From contig CAXTVW010000020.1 in NCBI GenBank assembly GCA_964247675.1, forward strand, positions 1 through 32,486: a stretch of DNA of 32,486 bases. Direction: 5' to 3'. Origin of the DNA: BOG-908 sp964247675. GTDB taxonomy: Bacteria; Pseudomonadota; Alphaproteobacteria; Acetobacterales; Acetobacteraceae. A program made the translations under genes and the position numbers. The notes beneath the pieces were generated by a model. It worked only from the letters and a program-made list of their open reading frames with translations. It was not told where the DNA came from and did not search any database. Of the stretch, positions 8,372-16,202 are shown in pieces (the stretch's first letter is position 1; the number at the start of each line of letters is the position of its first letter).

Positions 8372-8581
8372 TCAAAAGTGCGCCGAGCTTTGACAGGAGG
8401 CATCAGCGCCGCGCAGCCCGGCCCCACAAGCCGCCATGGCTGAGATACACCCGGCCTCGACAGGCTTCAGCGCGACCGCGCCGAGTTTGCAGCTCCAGGC
8501 TTGCAAGGGGATTTCGGTGCCGGACGCGGCTTTGCGCAGCAAGGCCAGAAATGCGTGGCGTCCGTGTTCCTGCTGAACCAT
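8372..8581 (-). CDS. Small hypothetical protein, Cys-rich C-terminal half
   Basis: A 69-residue ORF starting at ATG 8581 with an excellent Shine-Dalgarno (GGAGG, 6 nt spacer), directly downstream of rppH on the same strand. The start MVQQEHGRHAFLALL looks helical. Four cysteines lie in the second half (WSCKL, AGCIS, AACGA, ASCQS). No family was recognised. A competing frame beginning with an ATGA overlap on the rppH stop gives a less protein-like product. The ribosome site and operon position are the main support. If this is not a gene, the 460 nt between the S53 start and rppH hold nothing else convincing. Confidence 0.4.
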   Translation of the reverse strand: MVQQEHGRHAFLALLRKAASGTEIPLQAWSCKLGAVALKPVEAGCISAMAACGAGLRGADASCQSSAHF

Positions 8582-8624
8582 GTGCTGCCTCCAGGGCGCA
8601 TTCTGCTCATAATAGCTTGCAGCA

Positions 8625-9107
8625 TCATGAACGGCTGGCGAAAGCGGCGAATGCGCGCGCCACTTCGGTATAGACTTCCCGCTTGAAGGTGACGGCCAGC
8701 GCCGGGAGTTCGGCCAGGCCGGCCCAGCGCCAGGCGGAGAACTCGGGGTGGGTGTGACCGTCCAGCCGGATGTCGGCATCCGTGCCGTCGAACCGCAGGG
8801 CGAACCATTTCTGCCGTTGGCCGCGGTAGCGGCCGCGGAACGCGCGCTGCGCCAATTCGGCCGGCAGCTCGTAGGTCAGCCAGTCCGGGTGCTCAGCCAG
8901 TATGGTGGCGCGCGCGGTGCCGATCTCCTCTTCGAGTTCGCGCAGCACGGCGGCTGCAGGGTCTTCGCCCTCATCGATGCCGCCCTGCGGCATCTGCCAG
9001 ACGGCTTGCGCGTCCGCCCCCAGGTCCGTGCGGCGGCCGACGAACACCTGGCCGGCGTGGTTGAACAGGGCGGCGCCCACGTTCAGGCGATAGGGCAGGT
9101 CGCTCAT
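8625..9107 (-). CDS. rppH: RNA pyrophosphohydrolase RppH (Nudix)
   Basis: A 160-residue Nudix hydrolase that removes pyrophosphate from triphosphorylated RNA 5' ends and so primes RNase E-dependent decay. The Nudix box is intact: GGIDEGEDPAAAVLRELEEE followed by IG. RppH family features are YRLNVGAALFNHAGQVFVG at the N-terminus, a WQMPQGGIDEGE core, and QRQKWFALRF. The ATG at 9107 overlaps the stop of the upstream deacetylase-like gene as ATGA, so they are coupled. Length is typical of alphaproteobacterial RppH. Confidence 0.92.
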   Translation of the reverse strand: MSDLPYRLNVGAALFNHAGQVFVGRRTDLGADAQAVWQMPQGGIDEGEDPAAAVLRELEEEIGTARATILAEHPDWLTYELPAELAQRAFRGRYRGQRQKWFALRFDGTDADIRLDGHTHPEFSAWRWAGLAELPALAVTFKREVYTEVARAFAAFASRS

Positions 9108-10168
9108 CCCGGCGCTCCGGCTTGTGTGGGCCGGCGGGGCTGCGGCAAGGCGGTGAGCGGCGCCAGAACCAGGCCCCGCGCGGCAAGCCCGTGCGCCCAG
9201 ACGGCGACGCGGTCCAGCAGAACAGGGGTCGGCGGGCCGGCCACGCCGATTGCGGCGCCGCGCCTGGCCGCTATCTGCTCGAGGGCCGCCAGGTTGCGGT
9301 CGATCGTCTGCGCGTCCGCCGGCGACTCGGGACCGCTTTCGCGATCGACCACCACACTGGCCACGTAAGGCATCGCGGACCCATCACCCGGCAAGGCGGC
9401 GCCCGGCCGGGGATCGAGGTAGAGAAGGCCGCGCGCGCTTATGGCAGCCAGCATATCCTGGAAAGACTGCCGGCTCTCGGCGAACCGCTCGCCGCCCATC
9501 CCGTCCGAAGCGCCGGTGGCGCCCACGCAGCCTGGCACGCCGGACAGCGCCCATTCCAGGTTCACCCGCAACTGCGCCGGATCGGCACCCGTCAGAAGCG
9601 AGCGGTTGCCCTCCTCGGCGGTGGGGTATCCATTCGGCTCCATCGGTATGCTGATGAGGCACTCGCGGCCTTGCGCGCGCGCCTCGCCAGCCAGCCTGGC
9701 GCCGTCCGCCTGCGGCACATAAGCGGAGAACGCGAAGTCCACCGCGGCCGGCAAAATCCTGTTGGCTTGGGCGGTTAGCGCGCGGTCCAGCCCGGCGCCG
9801 TCGATCACCAGCGCCACACGCGGGTGGCGCTCGGCCGGATCAAACGCGGCGGCATAGGTCATCCGGGGAGTGCGGCCGCTTGGATCGATGCGCGGCAGGG
9901 TACGGCCGGGCCAGTCGGGCGCCGGCTCCTGCAGGGAAGGGCTCGGCTCCGGAATGGCGGTGGTTGCCATTCTCAGCACCGGAGCCGGATCGGCTTTGCT
10001 GGGCAGCACGCGGGCAGGTGGCGTTTCCTCAACGATGCTGGCGGTTACGGGCGGGTGTATCGGCGCGTTCAGCGGGGGTGGGCCGAGGAACTGCAGCGTT
10101 ATTGCCGTGCCGGCCAGCAGGCCCAGGATGCAGGCCCAGAAGATCAGAAGGGGGCGGAAGGTGGACAC
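9104..10168 (-). CDS. Divergent polysaccharide deacetylase family protein (DUF610/YibQ)
   Basis: 354 residues. An N-terminal membrane segment (PLLIFWACILGLLAGTAI) is followed by a Pro/Ala-rich linker and, from about residue 115, the divergent polysaccharide deacetylase domain: HPRVALVIDGAGLD, then FAFSAYVPQADG, CLISIPMEPNGYP and a YLDPRPG segment. Members adopt a deacetylase-like fold; substrate is unknown. In alphaproteobacteria the gene commonly sits with ctpA, envC and rppH, as here, which suggests a shared role in cell-wall remodelling. ATG at 10168 begins the hydrophilic n-region MSTFRP. A repeat element of about 130 bp separates it from ctpA. Confidence 0.85.
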   Translation of the reverse strand: MSTFRPLLIFWACILGLLAGTAITLQFLGPPPLNAPIHPPVTASIVEETPPARVLPSKADPAPVLRMATTAIPEPSPSLQEPAPDWPGRTLPRIDPSGRTPRMTYAAAFDPAERHPRVALVIDGAGLDRALTAQANRILPAAVDFAFSAYVPQADGARLAGEARAQGRECLISIPMEPNGYPTAEEGNRSLLTGADPAQLRVNLEWALSGVPGCVGATGASDGMGGERFAESRQSFQDMLAAISARGLLYLDPRPGAALPGDGSAMPYVASVVVDRESGPESPADAQTIDRNLAALEQIAARRGAAIGVAGPPTPVLLDRVAVWAHGLAARGLVLAPLTALPQPRRPTQAGAPG

Positions 10169-10176
10169 GTAAGATA

Positions 10177-10307
10177 GGAAGAAAGCACTTCTTTTTTGGA
10201 AAAAAGAAGCAAAAAACTTTACCTCCCTGACGGCGGCTGTTTCAGCATCCGCCGACAGGGAGCAAAAGTTTTTTGATCCTTATTTTCAAAAAAGGCCTGC
10301 TTGCCTA
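10177..10307. repeat. Facing repeat pair between ctpA and the DUF610 gene (10177-10220 and 10261-10307)
   Basis: The spacer holds an imperfect GC stem, CTCCCTGACGGCGG with CCGCCGACAGGGAG, flanked by an A-run and a T-run as in a bidirectional terminator. The right part of the spacer (CCGCCGACAGGGAGCAAAAG) is shared with the copies at 15396-15436 and 17331-17372. The ctpA stop (TAG) lies at the end of the right unit. Confidence 0.88.
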
Positions 10308-11690
10308 GCCTTTCGACGCCTGCTTCTGCGCCATGTCACGCACCACGCCGATGCCCTGCTGCAACTGATAATCCGTAGACGGATTGGCCAGGTCGAACTT
10401 CGGCCAAGTGGTCGGCGGCTTGGCGGCGATCTGCTTGGCGGCCGCCGGGATGTCGTCGCGCGGGGCCGGCGGCTTGGTGGGCTCCGAACCGCCCTCGTTC
10501 TTCAGCGCGTGGTTCAGGTCTGCTTCGCGGTCGGGCAGAAAATGCACCTCGTCCTCGCGTGTCTCCTGCACGAGCACGTCGGGTGCTATGCCCAGGCCCT
10601 GGATGGAGCGGCCGGACGGCGTGTAGTAGCGCGCCGTGGTTAGGCGTATCGCGCCGTCGTTGTTGCCCATCGGAATAAGCGTCTGCACGCTGCCTTTGCC
10701 GAAGCTTCTTGTGCCCACGATGATGGCGCGGCGGTGGTCCTGCAGCGCGCCGGCGACGATCTCGCTGGCGCTGGCCGAGCCGCCGTTGATCAGCACCACC
10801 ATTGGCAGGCCGTCGATCAGGTCCGTGCCCTTGGCGTCCCAGCGCTGGCTGTCTTCCGGGTGGCGGGCGCGCGTGCTGACGATCTCGCCGTCGGGGATGA
10901 AGTCCTCGCAGATGTCCACCGCCTGGTCGAGCAGGCCGCCAGGGTTGTTGCGCATGTCGAACACCACGCCGCGCAGATGGCCGTGCGCCTGGTCCTTCAG
11001 CTTGGCGATCGCCTCGCGCGTCTTGGTGTCGCTCTCCTCGTTGAAGCCGGCCAGGCGTATGTAGCCGACATCGCCGTAGAGCGCGGACTTGACCACCTGG
11101 ACGTGAATCTGCTCGCGCGTCATCGTCACGTCGAACGGCTTGTCTATGTGCTCGCGCTTGACGTTGATGGTGATGGTGCTGCCGGGCGTGCCGCGCATCA
11201 TGTCCACCGCGTCGTTCAGCGGCAGGCCTTCGACGGACTTGCCGTTCAGCGAGAGTATGTAGTCGCCGGGCTTCATGCCGGCCTTGGCGGCCGGCGTGTC
11301 GTCGATCGGGCTGATCACCTTCACCAGGCCCTGGTCGGACGTGACCTCCAGACCCAGGCCGCCAAAGGCGCCGCGGGTGGTGATCTGCATGTCCTTGTAT
11401 TGCTTGGCGTCCATGTAGTTGCTGTGCGGATCCAGCGAGCTGACCATGCCATTCAGCGCGTTGTCGACCAGGTCACGGTCCTTCACCGGCGCCACGTAGT
11501 CAGCGCGAACCTTTTCGAACACTTCGCCGAACAGGGTCAGCAAATGATAGGTGTCCTGCGGGCCGGCGGCGGTGTCGTCGTCGGCATGGGCGGTGCCCAC
11601 CAGATGTGGGGCGTAGGTGCGTAGGGCGGGTCCGGACGCGAGGCCTATCGTGAAGGCGGCGCCTAGCAATAGGCCGGTGCGGAGTTTCAT
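10305..11690 (-). CDS. ctpA: S41 family C-terminal processing peptidase CtpA
   Basis: A 461-residue periplasmic serine protease. The signal peptide (MKLRTG, then a hydrophobic run to about residue 35) is followed by the S41 N-terminal helices, a PDZ domain (GGLGLEVTSDQGLVKVISPI to about residue 180) and the catalytic domain. The Ser-Lys dyad is Ser307 in GGSASASEI and Lys332 in RSFGKGSVQT, the usual 25 residues apart. Family members trim C-termini of envelope proteins and, in several bacteria, regulate peptidoglycan hydrolases. Here the gene follows an EnvC-like activator on the same strand. The start is ATG 11690 with AAGGATCAAGG just upstream. The longer frame into the repeat (to 11756) is unlikely. 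Confidence 0.95.
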   Translation of the reverse strand: MKLRTGLLLGAAFTIGLASGPALRTYAPHLVGTAHADDDTAAGPQDTYHLLTLFGEVFEKVRADYVAPVKDRDLVDNALNGMVSSLDPHSNYMDAKQYKDMQITTRGAFGGLGLEVTSDQGLVKVISPIDDTPAAKAGMKPGDYILSLNGKSVEGLPLNDAVDMMRGTPGSTITINVKREHIDKPFDVTMTREQIHVQVVKSALYGDVGYIRLAGFNEESDTKTREAIAKLKDQAHGHLRGVVFDMRNNPGGLLDQAVDICEDFIPDGEIVSTRARHPEDSQRWDAKGTDLIDGLPMVVLINGGSASASEIVAGALQDHRRAIIVGTRSFGKGSVQTLIPMGNNDGAIRLTTARYYTPSGRSIQGLGIAPDVLVQETREDEVHFLPDREADLNHALKNEGGSEPTKPPAPRDDIPAAAKQIAAKPPTTWPKFDLANPSTDYQLQQGIGVVRDMAQKQASKG

Positions 11691-11743
11691 GCCTTGATCC
11701 TTGAGGGCGTGTTTTCGGGTAGATTGCGCTTGAGCGGAGTTTA

Positions 11744-11909
11744 AGGAAGCGAGCAAGGCCTTCTTTTTTGAAAAAAAGAAGCAAAAAACTTTTGTTCCGT
11801 TCGCTGCTGCCGATGCCTTGTGGTCTCCTGGTGGGCACGACTGTTGCAGATGCGGGAAGGTAAAAGTTTTTTGGTTCTTTCTTTCAAAAAAGAACTGCTT
11901 CCTTTCTTC
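11744..11909. repeat. Facing repeat pair between envC and ctpA (11744-11793 and 11861-11909)
   Basis: The left unit is of the CTTC/GAAG class and the right of the GTTC/GAAC class, so the two arms changed independently while each kept its own pairing. The spacer stem is weak. The spacer end (TTGCAGATGCGGGAAGG) resembles those of the copies at 27209 and 29143. Confidence 0.88.
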
Positions 11910-11922
11910 GCACCAATAGAGC

Positions 11923-13143
11923 TTAGAGTTTCGCCCGAAGAAAGGGCGCCGGGTCGATCGAACGGCCCTGCGACCTTAATTCGACGTAAAGCGCCGGTTT
12001 GCCGGTGTCCGGCATGCGGCCGAGCGGCTCGCCGGCGTGGGTGGGGTGGCCGGGGCGCACGGCGAGGCTGCCCAGGCCGGCAAGCACGACGTCATACGAG
12101 CCGCCGCATTCCAGTATGAGGAGCTGGCCGTAGCTTCGGAACGGGGCGGCGAAGGCTACCCGGCCGGCGCAGGGACTGCTGACAAACGCTCCAGGCGAAG
12201 CGGCATAGGTGATGCCCGTGGCTGGTCCGTCCTCCGCCGCGGCGCCGAAAGCGCGCAGCACCGGGCCGGTGACCGGCGCCACAAGCTGGCCTGCCGATTG
12301 CGCCAGCGCCGGGCCAGACGGCCTGGCCAGAGCTGCCTGGCGGGCGCGGGCCGCCTGGGCGGCGCCATCCTGGTGCCGGCGCGTCGCGGCTTCGGTGTCC
12401 TTGGCGGCGCGGGCCACTGCGCGCGCCTGCGCGGCATCCATCGCGGCGATCGCCTCGCGTAAGGTAAGCGCTTGCGCGGCGGCGGCGGCCACCTGCTCGG
12501 CGGCGTCGCGACCCTCCGCCTCGGCCTGGCTCACCTGGTTGCGCGCCTGGGCCAGCACGCGGTCCAGCGCCGCAGCGCGGCTGGCCTGTTCTGCACGGGC
12601 GCGGGCGAGGGCGTCCGCCTCGGTGGCCGATGCGGTCCTGGCGGCAGACGCGGCGGCCTGCTGGCTGCGCAGCAAGGCCGCCTGGCGGTTCAGTGTGACG
12701 GCGAAGCCGCGCATGATGACCAGGCCTTGCATGGCCGTCTCCGGCGGCGCCGGCGTGGCCAGGACCGCGATCTCCGGCGTGCGTGAGAGGCGGAGCATGA
12801 TCGGCAGCAGCGCGGCAAAGGAACGCTGCGTCGTGGCGAGAGCGGCTTCGGCTGCCTTGCGCTGCGCATCCGCACCGGCCAGGCGGGCTTCGGCGGCAAG
12901 CACGCGCGTTTCGGTCTGCCGCAGGGCGGCCGCCTGCTGCGCTCTGGCGTCGGCCAGCCGGGCAGCCTGGGTTTGCGCGCCGGTCAGGTCGCGCTGTGCG
13001 GTGGCCTGGGCCTGAGTTTGCGCGGTGCGTTGGCGTTCGGTTTCGATAAGGCGGGTGGCGGCTTCATCGCGGGGGGCGGCTTGGGCGGAGAGAGTGAAGA
13101 GAAAAAAGAGAGCAGTGCTTTTCTGCGGAAGAGAACCAAAAAT
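11923..13143 (-). CDS. envC: EnvC-like murein hydrolase activator (degenerate LytM/M23 domain)
   Basis: Mature part of about 385 residues: a long Ala/Gln/Arg-rich coiled coil, then a LytM-like domain (YGQLLILECGGSYDVVLAGL, GEPLGRMPD, ALYVELRSQGRSIDPAPFL). The zinc-binding His residues of active M23 enzymes are absent, as in EnvC, which activates amidases at the septum instead of cutting peptidoglycan. A signal peptide is visible (KSTALFFLFTLSAQA) but its start is a puzzle. It is encoded in a diverged repeat unit, and the frame there has no ATG, GTG or TTG nearby. I placed the start at ATT 13143 (MIFGSLPQK). Alternatives are TTG at 13236, which gives a very long n-region, or a frameshift from the unit's own TTG. 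Confidence 0.75.
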   Translation of the reverse strand: MFGSLPQKSTALFFLFTLSAQAAPRDEAATRLIETERQRTAQTQAQATAQRDLTGAQTQAARLADARAQQAAALRQTETRVLAAEARLAGADAQRKAAEAALATTQRSFAALLPIMLRLSRTPEIAVLATPAPPETAMQGLVIMRGFAVTLNRQAALLRSQQAAASAARTASATEADALARARAEQASRAAALDRVLAQARNQVSQAEAEGRDAAEQVAAAAAQALTLREAIAAMDAAQARAVARAAKDTEAATRRHQDGAAQAARARQAALARPSGPALAQSAGQLVAPVTGPVLRAFGAAAEDGPATGITYAASPGAFVSSPCAGRVAFAAPFRSYGQLLILECGGSYDVVLAGLGSLAVRPGHPTHAGEPLGRMPDTGKPALYVELRSQGRSIDPAPFLRAKL

Positions 13144-13281
13144 CTTCTGCTTCCCCGCTGCATCGGCGAGCGCTCTGGTCCTGCCAACACGCGCGCTGGC
13201 AGACCATGCGCGGACGCGCGTGCAGGCGGTGAGCAAAAGTTTTTTGACTCTTTTTTTCAAAAAAGAACTGCTTCCTTGCTG
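13101..13281. repeat. Facing repeat pair with a diverged left unit that encodes the EnvC N-terminus
   Basis: The left unit (about 13101-13147) still aligns with the family (AGCAGTGCTTTTCTGCGGAA, then GAACCAAAAATCTTC) but carries many substitutions, consistent with coding selection. The right unit (13231-13281) is close to consensus with an imperfect outer stem and ends at the lipase stop codon. Confidence 0.75.
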
Positions 13282-13282
13282 C

Positions 13283-14275
13283 CTATCTCCCCATCGTATA
13301 GCCCGCCAACGCCGGCTCCGAGGCAAGCGCCGGCGAGCTGCCAGCCGCGGTCACGATGGACAGATCGAACGCCGCCAGGTTCTGCGCCAGCATGGCGGGA
13401 AGCACGCCCGGCTGCACTGCCTCCAAACACACGCTTGGCGAAATACGTGCGGGGTTCGCGGGGGCGGCATGGTCCAGCGCGTCGACGACCAGGGCGTAGC
13501 CGACCGGGTCGTAGGTGCCCATCGCCAGGTGCTCGGACGCGTCGGTTGGGCAGATGGATTGCACGGCGATGTTGGCACGCTGGCCGGCGCCGGTGCGCAG
13601 CGAGGAGCTGCCGGCGGCGTCCAGGTTCGGCACCACGACCTCGTCGTCGCGGCTGTAGATGACGGTGTAGGCGATGCCGGCGAAGGTCTCGGCGTAGCTG
13701 TTCAGGGCGGCGATGAACCTCGCGGTGCTCGCCTGCTGCCAGAAAGCGGCGGGGCAGCTTTTGGTCGCGTAGCAATTCGTGGCGTCCAGCGTGCCGTGGT
13801 TGGACGGGTCGATCCCGATCACCTTGGCCACCATCTTGCGGGTATCCGGCCAGAAGCGCAGGGCCCAGCGCGGCACCATGCCTCCCTGGCTCCAGCCGAC
13901 GATGGCGATCTTGCGGTGGTTGTCCGCCGCGTACAGCGTTCGTATCGCGCCGGTGATGTATTCGCCGGCTGTCTGGATATCCAGCAGGGCGCTGCCTGGC
14001 AGGGTGATGGCGCAGAACGGGCGGGCGTCGGCGTTGAAAGCGCGCTCGTAGTTCCAGGAGAAGGCGGTCTGCGGCGTGCTCGCCGTGCCGGGCACGAGCA
14101 GGATGGGCACGTGCGCCGGGTCGGTGAGCGCGCCGGTGCAGGCGAGCGAGGCGGTGATGGCCGATTGCGGCACGCTGAGCGCAGGGCCGGGGCGGCTGGG
14201 CGGCGCGTAGGTTGCGGCGTGCGCGGCGTTTGCAAGAAGTGTCAGGGCCGCCACGGCGGCGTAGCGTAGCGTCAT
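13283..14275 (-). CDS. Secreted lipase/esterase resembling Candida antarctica lipase B
   Basis: A 330-residue alpha/beta hydrolase with a signal peptide (MTLRYAAVAALTLLANAAHA). The mature domain tracks CalB closely: PILLVPGTAST, a TLYAAD segment, nucleophile Ser129 in VGWSQGGMVPRWALRF (CalB has TWSQGG), then FWQQASTARF, Asp211 in YSRDDEVVVPNL (CalB ATDEIV), and His249 in CPTDASEHLAMG before a YDPVGYALVVDAL helix. The catalytic triad is therefore Ser129-Asp211-His249. The expected role is hydrolysis of ester substrates outside the cytoplasm. ATG 14275 is preceded by GGGAAACGCAAGGC. The frame stays open far upstream, but that extension is antisense to the CDF gene and is rejected. The family assignment is by eye; the motif order is convincing. 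Confidence 0.82.
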   Translation of the reverse strand: MTLRYAAVAALTLLANAAHAATYAPPSRPGPALSVPQSAITASLACTGALTDPAHVPILLVPGTASTPQTAFSWNYERAFNADARPFCAITLPGSALLDIQTAGEYITGAIRTLYAADNHRKIAIVGWSQGGMVPRWALRFWPDTRKMVAKVIGIDPSNHGTLDATNCYATKSCPAAFWQQASTARFIAALNSYAETFAGIAYTVIYSRDDEVVVPNLDAAGSSSLRTGAGQRANIAVQSICPTDASEHLAMGTYDPVGYALVVDALDHAAPANPARISPSVCLEAVQPGVLPAMLAQNLAAFDLSIVTAAGSSPALASEPALAGYTMGR

Positions 14276-14389
14276 TGCCTTGCGTTTCCCGATTATTGTC
14301 CGGCTGAACGCGCCTGGAACCGCATAGCTCCCCGCAGCTGTTCCAGCCGGACCACCCAGGACACGCCAAAGCGCCGGCAGCGTCGAGGG

Positions 14390-14440
14390 AGCAAAAGTTT
14401 TTTGCTTCTTTTTTTCAAAAAAGAAGGCCTTCCTTCCTCC
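14390..14440 (+). repeat. Single repeat unit upstream of the CDF gene
   Basis: A right-facing unit, CTTC/GAAG class, preceded by GAGGGAGC. No left partner is visible. Instead, the preceding 60 nt hold a GTCCGGCTG/CAGCCGGAC inverted repeat in the lipase 5' region. The unit sits between the divergent lipase and CDF genes. Confidence 0.85.
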
Positions 14441-14458
14441 CTCCTGTAAAACGCGCGC

Positions 14459-15346
14459 ATGACCAAGGTGATGCGAATCGCCACGGCCAGCATAGGCGTG
14501 GGCCTGCTGGTGCTGGCGCTGAAGATGGCCGCCTGGCGGGTGACGGGCAGCGCTGCCTTCTACTCGGACGCGCTGGAGACGGTGGTGAACGTGGCCGCGT
14601 CCGGCATCGCCCTGGCGGCACTGCGTTTCGCGGCCCAGCCGGCTGATGCCAACCATCCCTACGGGCACGACAAGGCGGAGTTCTTGGCCGCCGTGGTGGA
14701 GGGCGTGCTGATCGTGGTGGCGGCCGTCAGCATCCTGCAGCATGCGTGGGGCGCGTGGCGCCATCCGCGCGTGCTGGTGGAGGTAGGCCTGGGCGTGGGG
14801 CTGAACCTGGCGGCGACCGCGGCGAACGCCGTTTGGGCGTGGGTATTGTTCGGTGTGGCAAAACGGGCGCGCTCGCCGGCGCTGCATGGCGACGCACGGC
14901 ACCTCATGGGGGACGTAGTGACCTCGTTCGGCGTGGTGGGAGGCGTAGGGCTGGTGTTGGCGACCGGCGTGCTGCGGCTGGATGCGGCGGTGGGTGCGGC
15001 GACCGCGGTGTACGTGCTGTGGTCCGGCGTGCACCTGATCGGCGATTCGATTGGCGGGCTGATGGACATGGCGCCGTCCGACGACACGGTGGCGCGCATA
15101 GAGGCGGTGCTGGTGGCGCAAGGCGACGGAGCCATCGAGGTGCATGACATAAAGGCGCGCCAGGCCGGGCGGGCGACGTTCGTGCAGTTCCACCTGGTGG
15201 TGCCCGGGACGATGCGGGTGGATGCGGCGCACGAGATCTGCGACCGTATCGAGGCGGCGCTTCAGAAGGATATGGAGCACCTGGTGGTGAACATCCATGT
15301 GGAGCCGGAGCATAAGGCGAAGCGGGTTGGTGTTGTGGCGTTGTGA
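14459..15346 (+). CDS. Cation diffusion facilitator (CDF) family metal transporter
   Basis: 295 residues with about six membrane segments and a C-terminal cytoplasmic domain (VHDIKARQAGRATFVQFHLV, then HLVVNIHVEPE). CDF proteins export Zn, Fe or related divalent metals in exchange for protons. Motifs seen are FYSDALETVVNVAA in TM2, HPYGHDKAEF after it, and HLMGDVVTS in TM5. The TM5 site HxxxD is intact. In TM2 the second Asp of the usual DxxxD is replaced (Asp37, Glu40, Thr41), so metal preference may differ. ATG 14459 follows the repeat unit with no strong Shine-Dalgarno. The TGA stop directly abuts the next repeat. Confidence 0.9.
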   Translation: MTKVMRIATASIGVGLLVLALKMAAWRVTGSAAFYSDALETVVNVAASGIALAALRFAAQPADANHPYGHDKAEFLAAVVEGVLIVVAAVSILQHAWGAWRHPRVLVEVGLGVGLNLAATAANAVWAWVLFGVAKRARSPALHGDARHLMGDVVTSFGVVGGVGLVLATGVLRLDAAVGAATAVYVLWSGVHLIGDSIGGLMDMAPSDDTVARIEAVLVAQGDGAIEVHDIKARQAGRATFVQFHLVVPGTMRVDAAHEICDRIEAALQKDMEHLVVNIHVEPEHKAKRVGVVAL

Positions 15347-15483
15347 GGAAGGCCAGCAGGCCTTCTTTTTTGAAAAAAAGAAGCAAAAAACTTTTGCTCC
15401 CTGTCGGCGAACGCATCAGCAGCCGCCGACAGGGAGCAAAAGTTTTTTGGTCCTTTTTTTCAAAAAGGGACTGCTTGCTTTCT
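15347..15483. repeat. Facing repeat pair with perfect spacer stem (15347-15395 and 15436-15483)
   Basis: This is the clearest terminator-like copy. The spacer forms a 14-bp stem, GCTCCCTGTCGGCG with CGCCGACAGGGAGC, bounded by AAAAAACTTTT on the left and AAAAGTTTTTT on the right. The left unit is of the CTTC/GAAG class; the right starts with GTCC. The right unit contains the proposed TTG start of btuF at 15447. Confidence 0.92.
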
Positions 15484-16202
15484 TGCTTTCTTTCCCTGTC
15501 TGCAGCCACGCTGGCGTAGTCTCCCTGAACCTGTGCACGGACCAGATGCTCGTTCTGCTCGCACCCGAACAGGTAACGGCTCTGGAGCCGTTGGCGCGCG
15601 ATCCTGCGCTGTCCTACGTCGCCGCACAGGCTGCAGACTTGCCGCAAGTGCGCGCGGATGCGGAAGCAGTGCTGGCGTTGCATCCGGACCTCGTGCTGGC
15701 CGGCCGCTATGGGGCGCAAAGCACGGTGGCGTTGCTGCGGGAACGTGGCGTGCGCGTGGTGCAGTTCGACGAGGCCGAGGACTTTGCCGCTGTCGGCGTA
15801 CAAATTGGCAAGATGGCCGATCTGCTCGGCGTGGGGGCACGGGGCCGGCGCCTGGTGGCGGCGATGTGGCGCAGGCTGGCAGCGGTGCGGCGCCGCGCGG
15901 GCTCGGCGGTGCTGTGGGAGGCCGGCGGTTGGAGCGCGGGGCCCGGCAGTTTTGGCGACGCGGTGCTGCGCGCAGCGGGATTTGCCGATGTGGGGAGCGG
16001 CGGGCGGATCGGGGTGGAGAAATTGCTCGCGCTGCGCCCTGATGTTCTGGTGACGGAGGCTGCGGCACGCTTCCCCTCGCTGGCGACCGACCTGGCATGG
16101 CATCCGGCGCTGGCCGGGATGATGCGGCGCGTGGTGGCGCCGCCTTTGCTTGTTTGCGCGGGGCCTTGGAGCATGGGGGCGGTGGAGGCGCTGGTTAAGT
16201 GA
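15447..16202 (+). CDS. btuF: Cobalamin-type periplasmic binding protein (BtuF-like)
   Basis: 251 residues, class III (helical-backbone) binding protein: VVSLNLCTDQMLVLLAPEQV, a YVAAQAADLPQVRADAEAVL stretch, LHPDLVLAG, then LLALRPDVLVTEAA in the second lobe. Such proteins deliver corrinoids, haem or siderophores to FecCD permeases. The downstream permease, ATPase and adenosyltransferase genes make cobalamin the best guess; haem (HutB-like) remains possible. The start is TTG 15447 inside the repeat, with AGGGAG about 10 nt upstream: MVLFFKKGLLA, a hydrophobic run, VCSHA and the mature protein. No other start gives a signal peptide. A Trp-rich motif (LWEAGGWSAGPGS) is typical of BtuF/HutB types. 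Confidence 0.78.
   Translation: MVLFFKKGLLAFLLSFPVCSHAGVVSLNLCTDQMLVLLAPEQVTALEPLARDPALSYVAAQAADLPQVRADAEAVLALHPDLVLAGRYGAQSTVALLRERGVRVVQFDEAEDFAAVGVQIGKMADLLGVGARGRRLVAAMWRRLAAVRRRAGSAVLWEAGGWSAGPGSFGDAVLRAAGFADVGSGGRIGVEKLLALRPDVLVTEAAARFPSLATDLAWHPALAGMMRRVVAPPLLVCAGPWSMGAVEALVK

Noticed and set aside
8467..8628. Alternative small ORF starting in an ATGA overlap with the rppH stop
   Set aside because: The product (many Pro, Arg, Ser, Cys without pattern) looks less like a protein than the frame starting at 8581, which also has a better ribosome site.
13283..15313. A 676-codon minus-strand open frame joining the lipase to a long upstream extension
   Set aside because: The upstream part is antisense to the CDF gene and runs through a repeat unit; the lipase has its own ATG with a signal peptide at 14275.
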